A stretch of 13,861 nucleotides of DNA from Candidatus Latescibacterota bacterium. GTDB taxonomy: Bacteria; Latescibacterota; UBA2968; GCA-2709665. Positions 1 to 5,011 of the stretch are shown here, one piece after another. The notes under the pieces are model-generated. The model worked only from the letters and a program-made list of their open reading frames with translations, made no database searches and had not been told where the DNA came from. The DNA lies in assembly GCA_030746455.1 (NCBI GenBank), contig JASLMQ010000872.1, positions 1 through 13,861 on the forward strand, written 5' to 3'. The position numbers and the translations under genes are program-made. Each line of letters opens with the position of its first letter. Position 1 is the first letter of the stretch.

Positions 1-643
1 CGAGCAGCTCGTACAGGGTGATGGCGAGGTTCTTGCCGGTCGTCATCGCGCCCCAGCCGCCGACTGAGTGCATGCGCACGGTGATCGCGCCGTTGGGAAG
101 CAGGTTCGGGTTCTCGCTGCCCTTGACCGCGAGCTGCTTCACGTTCGGATAGCTTTCCTTGAGTTCTTCCTGGTAGATGTCCGCCTTCGGGGTCGAAGAC
201 TCGTCGCGGATGAAGTCGATCGAAAGATAAAACAGTTTGCGGCGCCCGCCGTCGGGCAACATGTTTTCGATCGCGCCGACCACGCCCTCGGGCTGGAGGT
301 CGCGGCTGCCGAGTCCGAAACAGCCGGAATACAGCGGAGGCAGGTCGGTGGCCTGCTTGTAGACCGCCAAGTCAGGATACGCCAGAGTCTTGCCGTTGCC
401 GTGGGCGTTTTCGAGGCACTTGGTGAGGGTCGCACGGATTTCGCGGATCAGGGGCAGGTCGCCGGCCAACGGCTGGTCGGTGCGTTCGAGCACGACCACG
501 CCCTTGCGGCCCTTGAGCAGATTGCCGATCAGGTCGCCGGGGAACGGACGGAACATCGTCATGTTCACGACCCCGACCTTGACGCCGTGCTTCTCGCGCA
601 TGTAATCGGTGACCGCCTCGGCCGTGCCGATGAGGCTGCCCTG
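1..643 (-). CDS. 2-oxoacid (pyruvate):ferredoxin oxidoreductase fragment, joined in frame to LysA; partial at the left edge
   Basis: The minus-strand frame from about 643 down to 1 encodes a piece of a fused pyruvate/2-oxoacid:ferredoxin oxidoreductase, which oxidatively decarboxylates a 2-oxoacid to acyl-CoA and reduces ferredoxin. It begins GQGSLIGTAEAV, has the swivel-domain sequence VNMTMFRPFPGDLIG and VVVLERTDQPLAGDL, then a linker, then the start of the gamma domain with the nucleotide-type motif GGWGAMTTGKNLA. The order domain II then gamma is that of single-chain PFORs. The N-terminal TPP-pyrimidine domain expected upstream is absent, because the frame runs straight into LysA. Codon use differs from the rest of the window: by hand count Arg is only CGC/CGT, Gly almost only GGC, and GAA is as common as GAG. 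There is no start codon of its own at the join. Family call is firm; whether this is a real gene part or an assembly artefact is open. Confidence 0.8.
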
Positions 644-1639
644 TCCGACCACCAGGTAGTCGAGGGGATCGCGGGCGGCCCCCTCTGCGGGGACCGACGC
701 GATGGGGTGCTGTGCGCCATAGAGGCTGGGGCGCAGTACCTCTGTCATCCCGGCGTCCACCTTGATGAACCGATAGCCGTCTGTGCCGGTGTCCACCACA
801 TCGATGGCGGTGCAGACCAGCGCTCCCGCGTTGGCCACCAGGTAGGTGCCCGGCTCCACTTCCAGGCGCAGCTTGCGACCGTGGTCTCCCGCGAAGGCCT
901 GGAAGGCCTCAGCGATGTGCGCGCCGATCACGGAAAGGTCGGTGGACGGCTCCCCCGGCATCCGGCCCACCTTGTAGCCGCCGCCCAGACTCAGGACGGT
1001 CGCGTCGGGTAGCCCAGCGGCAATGCCGAGAGACATCAGGGCGCATCGCTCCCACACCTCCGGGTCGCTGCCGGATCCGATGTGGGTGTGCATACCCGTG
1101 ATCTTGAGACCGCAGTCGCGCGCCACCGACATCGCCCGGCCCAGGTGCTCGTGCCAGATGCCAAAGCTGGCCGATGGCCCACCCACATTGGTCCTGTTGC
1201 TGTGTCCCGATCCCAGGCCCGGGTTGACCCGCACGGTCGCCGAGCGGCCGGGACACGTCTCGCCGAAGACCCTGAGCTGCTCGACCGAGCAGGCGTTCAT
1301 CAGGACGCCGCGGCCCACCAGCTCTCCCAGGTTCGCCGGAAGCTCCTGGGCTGTCAGCTGGATGTGGTCCGGGGGAACGCCGGCGCGCATGGCGCGTTCC
1401 GCCTCGAATCCGCTGCTCGCGTCGATATGGAGCCCGGCATTCGTGAGGATGCGTATCACGGCCGCGGTCGGGAGCGCCTTCATGGCATACCGGGCGGTCA
1501 GCCCGTAGGCGTTCGGAAAGCCCAGCACCTCCCGGGCCCTCGCCTCGAGCGTGGCCTGGTCGTAGACGAAGACCGGCGTCCCGAAGCGGGACCGCACCTC
1601 ACGCACCTGCTCTTCGTTCAGGAAGACGAACGGCTCCAT
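644..1639 (-). CDS. lysA: Diaminopimelate decarboxylase, N-terminal ~332 residues, C-terminus replaced
   Basis: LysA is a PLP enzyme that decarboxylates meso-diaminopimelate to L-lysine, the last step of lysine synthesis. The start is ATG at 1639-1637 with AGGAGG (complement of 1642-1647) just upstream. Visible motifs in order: FGTPVFVYD near residue 20; YAMKALP near 51-57 with the PLP-binding lysine; HTHIGSG; LGGGYKVGRM, a glycine-rich phosphate-binding loop; EPGTYLVANAG; VDAGMTEVLRPSLYGAQHPI. The family normally continues with a VVG-x-CCESGD segment carrying catalytic Cys and Glu from the neighbouring subunit, and ends near 400-420 residues. Here the sequence passes from DPLDYLVVG directly into an oxidoreductase, losing about 80 residues including CESGD. 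As drawn the protein should be inactive. Either the contig is chimeric at about 640-660, or the gene was broken by recombination. Family identity is very secure; intactness is not. Confidence 0.9.
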
Positions 1640-1665
1640 ATCCTCCTCGCGGGAAGACCGGTTGC

Positions 1666-1698
1666 CGGCAGCGAGGGGGCTCTCCCCTTCGGCTGCCG
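1666..1698 (-). promoter_or_regulatory. Leader hairpin upstream of lysA
   Basis: On the minus strand a hairpin with outer 7-bp arms CGGCAGC/GCTGCCG and an inner GGGG/CCCC stem lies 27 nt before the lysA ATG. It has no following U-tract, so it is not a typical terminator. It could stabilise or regulate the leader. It is too small to be a lysine (L-box) riboswitch, and its function is unknown. Confidence 0.35.
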
Positions 1699-1723
1699 CG
1701 CCAACCCGGCGGGTACTATGGGG

Positions 1724-1752
1724 TTGAACAAAACTGCCGATTTGCTTATGGT
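1724..1752 (+). promoter_or_regulatory. Candidate sigma70 promoter of the cNMP-binding protein gene
   Basis: TTGAAC (1724-1729) and TATGGT (1747-1752) are separated by 17 bp, each matching 4 of 6 consensus bases. Transcription would start near 1759, giving a leader of about 48 nt to the ATG at 1807. It sits in the 167-bp gap between the divergent lysA and cNMP-binding genes. Confidence 0.5.
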
Positions 1753-1772
1753 TTAGCGACCTCCAAGCACTT

Positions 1773-1784
1773 GACGCAAGCGTC
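1773..1784. promoter_or_regulatory. Short inverted repeat in the leader, possible operator
   Basis: GACGC-AA-GCGTC is a perfect 5-bp inverted repeat lying about 15-25 bp after the predicted start of transcription. Its position suits an operator, but a repeat this short is expected by chance in GC-rich DNA and no known regulator motif is recognised. Confidence 0.2.
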
Positions 1785-1806
1785 CTCCGCCAGCCCAGGA
1801 ATGCCC

Positions 1807-2328
1807 ATGCAAGGCGAGCTAGCGAACATCGTTGCCGCGCTCAAGCGGATACCCCTCTTCAACAACCTGAACCCCAGCCAGGGCATGGCCCTCCTGAAGG
1901 CCTGCGAGCGACGGTCGGTGGAGGCCCACCAGGTTCTGTGCCAGCACGGCGGCCGGAGCGACGAGCTGTTCATCCTGCTCTCCGGGCAGCTCTCCATACG
2001 CACCGAGGAAGACATACAGATCGCGCGCATCGACCCCATAGCGCCCGTGGGGGAGATGGGGATCTTCACTGGGGAGCCCCGATCGGCCACGGTGGTGACC
2101 TCTCAGCCCTCGACGTTTCTCGTGCTCTCGAAGCCCCAGCTCGACTCGCTGCTGCGCAGGAACCCCGATGTGGAGCTGGCGATATCGCGCAACCTGATTC
2201 GGCTTCTCTCCCAGCGCATCCGTGAGGCGAACAGGGAGCTGGCGCACATCAGCGGGCTGATGGCCGACCAGGAAGCCGGGCGCGACCTCCCCGACGAATC
2301 GGAGGAGTCCGGTCCTTCGGGGGATTAA
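1807..2328 (+). CDS. Stand-alone cyclic-nucleotide-binding domain protein
   Basis: The protein is about 173 aa and consists almost entirely of one CAP_ED/cNMP-binding beta-roll: LKRIPLFNNL at the N-terminus, LFILLSGQLSI in the middle, and a phosphate-binding cassette VGEMGIFTGEPRSATV with the Gly-Glu and Arg-Ser-Ala-Thr pattern typical of cNMP-binding members. After the roll comes a helical, charged tail (IREANRELAHISG, then an acidic end). There is no helix-turn-helix, kinase or membrane segment, so it is not a CRP-type transcription factor. I chose ATG 1807 because AGGA (1797-1800) lies 6 nt upstream; a TTG at 1771 and ATG at 1801 are in frame but less well placed. It may act as a regulatory partner protein. 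The partner is unknown; the histidine kinase encoded at 3462-4916 carries a similar domain. Family is secure, role is not. Confidence 0.85.
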   Translation: MQGELANIVAALKRIPLFNNLNPSQGMALLKACERRSVEAHQVLCQHGGRSDELFILLSGQLSIRTEEDIQIARIDPIAPVGEMGIFTGEPRSATVVTSQPSTFLVLSKPQLDSLLRRNPDVELAISRNLIRLLSQRIREANRELAHISGLMADQEAGRDLPDESEESGPSGD

Positions 2329-2473
2329 GAGACCGCTTCTGAGACCCTGGCCGCGCGATCCTGCACGATCCCGGACGGGAGGAACCGTCTACCACCCCGT
2401 TTCGGCGACCCCAGTGTGCCCCGTGCGCAGACTCCCCCGCCGCATTCTCTCCACACCAGAACACCAATAGAAA

Positions 2474-2493
2474 CGGCTTCCGCGAGGAAGCCG
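2474..2493 (-). terminator. Rho-independent terminator of the tRNA-Leu gene
   Basis: Read on the minus strand, a perfect 8-bp stem CGGCTTCC/GGAAGCCG with a 4-nt loop is followed by TTTCTATT. It begins 17 nt downstream of the tRNA CCA end. No T-run follows on the plus strand, so it acts on the tRNA transcript. Confidence 0.75.
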
Positions 2494-2509
2494 CATGGTG
2501 CGATTCTCT

Positions 2510-2596
2510 TGGTGCGAACGGGGGGACTCGAACCCCCACGAGCGCTAGCCCACCAGATCCTAAATCTGGCGCGTCTACCAGTTCCGCCACGTTCGC
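2510..2596 (-). tRNA. tRNA-Leu (anticodon UAG), CCA encoded
   Basis: The minus strand folds as an 87-nt class II tRNA. The acceptor stem is GCGAACG with CGTTCGC, then discriminator A and a genome-encoded CCA. The D-arm has GCGGAACTGGTAGACGC. The anticodon stem CCAGA/TCTGG has loop TTTAGGA, with anticodon TAG at complement 2560-2562, reading CUA and CUG. A long variable arm typical of leucine tRNAs follows. The T-arm is GGGGG-TTCGAGT-CCCCC. All stems pair perfectly. It stands alone with its own terminator. Confidence 0.97.
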
Positions 2597-2627
2597 ATCT
2601 TCGGTCTTCTCTGCCGGCAGGGGGAGT

Positions 2628-2656
2628 AAATTAACCCTTTGCCAGAGACACCGCAA
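2628..2656 (-). promoter_or_regulatory. Candidate promoter of tRNA-Leu
   Basis: On the minus strand TTGCGG (complement 2651-2656) and TAATTT (complement 2628-2633) are 17 bp apart, in the only A/T-rich stretch of this gap and about 32 bp before the tRNA 5' end. The -35 is fair and the -10 is weak (3 of 6). Confidence 0.4.
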
Positions 2657-2715
2657 GGGAAAAAGCGGCTTCCGAATCGGCTCCGGGAGAGGCAGGACGC
2701 GCCGAGGGGGGAAGC

Positions 2716-2752
2716 CAAAAGGAAAGGCGCCGGTCGGTCGCGACCGGCGCCT
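2716..2752 (-). terminator. Strong rho-independent terminator for the small minus-strand genes
   Basis: Positions 2725-2752 form a 12-bp GC-rich stem with a 4-nt loop (arms AGGCGCCGGTCG and its complement). On the minus strand it is followed by TTTCCTTTT. It starts 22 nt after the stop codon of the gene ending at 2774. Confidence 0.8.
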
Positions 2753-2773
2753 GACGTATCGATTTTCGGAGGA

Positions 2774-2953
2774 TCAGATCTGGTCCTGCATTGCCAGCTC
2801 GAGGCCCACATCGTTGAGGGCGGTCGGGCGAATCCGGCGCTTCTTCAGAATGCGGGTCAGCTCGTATAAATAGCTCCGGATTCCGGGGTCCGTGTGCACC
2901 TTCTTCTGGAGCCGCCAGTAGAGCACCGCGAGGTTTCGGTCTTGAACGCTCAT
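2774..2953 (-). CDS. Small hypothetical protein, ~59 aa
   Basis: I do not recognise this protein. From ATG 2953 it is a 59-residue, mostly helical, basic protein: SVQDRNLAVLYWRLQKK, then a YLYELTRILKKRRIRP stretch, ending ELAMQDQI. It has no signal peptide, membrane segment or Cys. The ATG has GGAG 9 nt upstream. An alternative GTG start at 3028 would add 25 residues; it lies 4 nt after the stop of the upstream small gene and has AGGA 10 nt before it, which would suit translational coupling. Evidence that it is real: a good ribosome site, a strong dedicated terminator just downstream, and the same strand and spacing as its neighbour. No function can be assigned. Confidence 0.6.
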   Translation of the reverse strand: MSVQDRNLAVLYWRLQKKVHTDPGIRSYLYELTRILKKRRIRPTALNDVGLELAMQDQI

Positions 2954-3032
2954 GGGGTCATTCTCCCCAAATCCACTGCCAACCTGCACATTCCGCTTCG
3001 CCGGACGTTCTATTGTTGATATCGGCACTCTG

Positions 3033-3188
3033 TTATTTTCCTTTAGCCCTTAGTTGGTATTCCTCGAAGAGGTCCACGATCGCGAGGCTGATGTAGACGA
3101 GAAAGGCGAGTCCGACGGCCAGAGAGGCGACCAGGACCGGCACGCTGAGGATCACTGAACAGCCCTTTCTGAAGGCGTTTTCGGGCAT
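3033..3188 (-). CDS. Small single-pass membrane protein, ~51 aa (or 69 aa from TTG 3242)
   Basis: This is an unrecognised small protein. From ATG 3188 it is 51 residues: a short basic N-terminus (FRKGC), a hydrophobic helix covering roughly residues 12-38 (VILSVPVLVASLAVGLAF and on), and a charged tail DLFEEYQLRAKGK. That is the layout of a one-helix inner-membrane peptide. The ATG lacks a clear ribosome site. A TTG start at 3242 (69 aa) is preceded by a G-rich stretch and is also possible. The stop is 4 nt before the GTG alternative start of the following small gene, so the two may be one operon ending at the terminator at 2716-2752. Confidence 0.5.
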   Translation of the reverse strand: MPENAFRKGCSVILSVPVLVASLAVGLAFLVYISLAIVDLFEEYQLRAKGK

Positions 3189-3276
3189 GAAGTCGGATTC
3201 GTTGGACACCACCAGACGCGGTGTGTCCAACCGTGGGCGCAACCCCCGTGCCAGAGGGGGATCCGAGATGGGGCGG

Positions 3277-3282
3277 ATGATA
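3277..3282 (-). promoter_or_regulatory. Candidate -10 box upstream of the small membrane gene
   Basis: The minus strand reads TATCAT (5 of 6 to the consensus) just after the kinase terminator and about 35-90 bp before the two possible starts of the small membrane gene. No convincing -35 lies 16-18 bp upstream, so this is tentative. Confidence 0.25.
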
Positions 3283-3294
3283 TAAACGCCTAAG

Positions 3295-3350
3295 GAACAA
3301 ATAGATAGGGGCGCGCTCTCGATCCGGGATTCAGATCGACGCGCGCCCCT
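3295..3350 (-). terminator. Terminator downstream of the histidine kinase gene
   Basis: A perfect 10-bp stem AGGGGCGCGC (3307-3316) with GCGCGCCCCT (3341-3350) encloses a second CGATC/GATCG stem. On the minus strand it is followed by ATCTATTTGTT. It lies about 110 nt after the kinase stop codon. The rest of the 3243-3461 gap shows no gene; a small CGGAA/TTCCG stem near 3386-3400 is weak. Confidence 0.55.
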
Positions 3351-3461
3351 GAGGAAAGCAAGGCGTAGTTACGGCAGGAGAGTCGGAAGTTTTTTCCGAT
3401 CTATACTATTGCGGGGGCTGTCTCCGGGTCTCTGTGGGGTGCAAGAGAGGCGTGGGCGGGA

Positions 3462-4916
3462 TCAGGCCGAAAAGGCCAGCGTAAAGGTGGTTCCCTTCCC
3501 CGGCTGGCTTTCGACCTCTATGTTCCCGCTATGGTTCTCGACGATCCTGCGACAGACGGCAAGCCCGAATCCGTGACCGGTCGACTTGGTGGTGTACCCG
3601 AAGTCGAAGATCCGGTTCACCACCTCCTCGGGCATGCCCGGGCCATTGTCTTCCACCTCGGCAACCACCTTCTTCGTGTCGGTATTGAACCGGGTGGTGG
3701 TGTGGACCTTTCCCTGGCCCATGGCGTCGGCGGCATTGGCGTAGAGATTCAGAAGCACCTGCTGGATCTGGCCCGGATCGATCTGGATCCGGGGAAGCTC
3801 CGGATCCAGGTCCAGCTCGAACTCGATCCGACGGAACCGGCTCTGGCCCTGGATGAACTGGATCAGCTTCTGAACCAGGGTGTTGAGGTCGGCATCTTCG
3901 GTCTTCGAGCTCAGCATGCCCAGGTCCATCAGGCCGCTCGTATAGTTCTGGATCTTGTCGATCTGATCGGAGACGGCCTGGAGGCTCTTCTGCGCTCGCT
4001 CGTTGTCTTCGAGGGAGGGGTCGCAGAGCAGCAGCTCGGTGTGTCCCGATATGACCGTGAGGTAGTTATTGAGCTCGTGGCCGATCTCGGCGGACATCTG
4101 GCCGGCCATTGCCAGCTTCTCCGCCTGGATCAACTGGACCTCGAGGGTCTTGGTCTCGGTTACGTCGACGAGGCCGAGAACCGCCCCCGTGGTTCCGCCT
4201 TCCTCGGTGTGGGAGGCAATGGTGGCCTCGACGTAGACCGTTCGGCCATCGGGTCCCTCGTAGTCGAGCTGAAGCGCTGTCACCTCGTTGGAGTCCATCG
4301 CGTGCAGGATGTTCTGCCGGATACCTTCGCCCAGGAAGGGCACGGCCTCGAACAGGTCATGACCCACCGCCTTGTCCGGGGCCACGGTGCCCACGAGGAG
4401 GCGCTTCTCCTCGGTGATGGACTTCCAGAGCAACACCTGGCAAGAGCGATCCAGCAGGATGACCGAGTCGTAGACGCTCTGCACGAGGGCGTCGTCGAGC
4501 CACCTGAGCCGCTGGGACGTGATCTTGGTGAGATTGCCGAGAATCCTCCGGTGGATCTCGGGATGGGCCTCGAAGAAGGCATCGAGCCGGTCCTGCGCGA
4601 ACCCGTAGGCGCTGGTCTCGCCTATCGCCCGGACCGTTGCGCTGCGCGGCTGCCGGTCGACCAGGGAGAGCTCCCCGAAGCAGTCGCCCTCTCTCAGCGT
4701 GGCCAGCATGACCTGCTTCTGATCAATGGTCGCCTTCTCGACCCGGGCCTCGCCCGAAGCGACGATGTATATGCCCTGGCCCCGGTCCCCTTCGAGGATG
4801 ATGGGCTCGGAATCGGGATAGGATCTGAGCTCCGCGAGCTCGAAGAGGAGATCGACATCGCCGGATGAGAGGCCGTCGAAGAGCTCGGTGTTCAGACGGT
4901 CAGCGGGACGATCCAT
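3462..4916 (-). CDS. Orphan sensor histidine kinase: cNMP-binding, PAS, HisKA, HATPase
   Basis: A 484-aa cytoplasmic sensor kinase with no membrane helices. Residues about 10-130 are a cNMP-binding roll with the cassette FGELSLVDRQPRSATV. Residues about 140-260 are PAS-like (SVYDSVILLDRSCQVLLW, ending LGLVDVTET). The HisKA helix holds AEIGHELNNYLTVISGH, with phospho-acceptor His280 followed by ELNN. The ATPase domain has an N-box NLYANAADAM, G1 DNGPGMPEEV, and F/G2 boxes FGYTTKSTGHGFGLAVCRRI. All catalytic motifs are present, so it should be active. The start is ATG 4916 with GGGAGG 5 nt upstream; a TTG 24 nt earlier is in frame but poorer. No response regulator adjoins it. It diverges from lptD across 95 bp and ends in its own terminator. 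It probably couples a ligand signal to phosphotransfer; ligand and partner are unknown. Confidence 0.93.
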   Translation of the reverse strand: MDRPADRLNTELFDGLSSGDVDLLFELAELRSYPDSEPIILEGDRGQGIYIVASGEARVEKATIDQKQVMLATLREGDCFGELSLVDRQPRSATVRAIGETSAYGFAQDRLDAFFEAHPEIHRRILGNLTKITSQRLRWLDDALVQSVYDSVILLDRSCQVLLWKSITEEKRLLVGTVAPDKAVGHDLFEAVPFLGEGIRQNILHAMDSNEVTALQLDYEGPDGRTVYVEATIASHTEEGGTTGAVLGLVDVTETKTLEVQLIQAEKLAMAGQMSAEIGHELNNYLTVISGHTELLLCDPSLEDNERAQKSLQAVSDQIDKIQNYTSGLMDLGMLSSKTEDADLNTLVQKLIQFIQGQSRFRRIEFELDLDPELPRIQIDPGQIQQVLLNLYANAADAMGQGKVHTTTRFNTDTKKVVAEVEDNGPGMPEEVVNRIFDFGYTTKSTGHGFGLAVCRRIVENHSGNIEVESQPGKGTTFTLAFSA

Positions 4917-5011
4917 CGGTGCCTCCCGAGAGTCGTACAACAGGAGATGCGCTCGGAATCCGGTGCAGCGGTGCGCGGATCCCCAGGGGTCGTGTGATCT
5001 TCACCAAAGGT

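Noticed and set aside
68..1012. Long plus-strand open frame opposite the lysA/oxidoreductase region
   Set aside because: It is the antisense shadow of a minus frame that carries clear LysA and PFOR motifs; the shadow has low-complexity Ala/Val/Arg-rich sequence and no recognisable domain.
1640..1800. Lysine riboswitch upstream of lysA
   Set aside because: The leader is far shorter than an L-box and lacks its multi-stem architecture.
3386..3410. TATACT box and small hairpin near the kinase 3' end
   Set aside because: There is no matching -35 and no plus-strand gene downstream; the 5-bp stem is too weak.
3531..4868. 445-codon plus-strand open frame opposite the histidine kinase
   Set aside because: Antisense to a kinase with all catalytic boxes intact; long antisense frames are expected in GC-rich coding DNA.
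4917..5011. Promoters for the divergent kinase and lptD genes
   Set aside because: I searched the 95-bp gap on both strands and found no -35/-10 pair good enough to report; promoters may lie inside the neighbouring genes.
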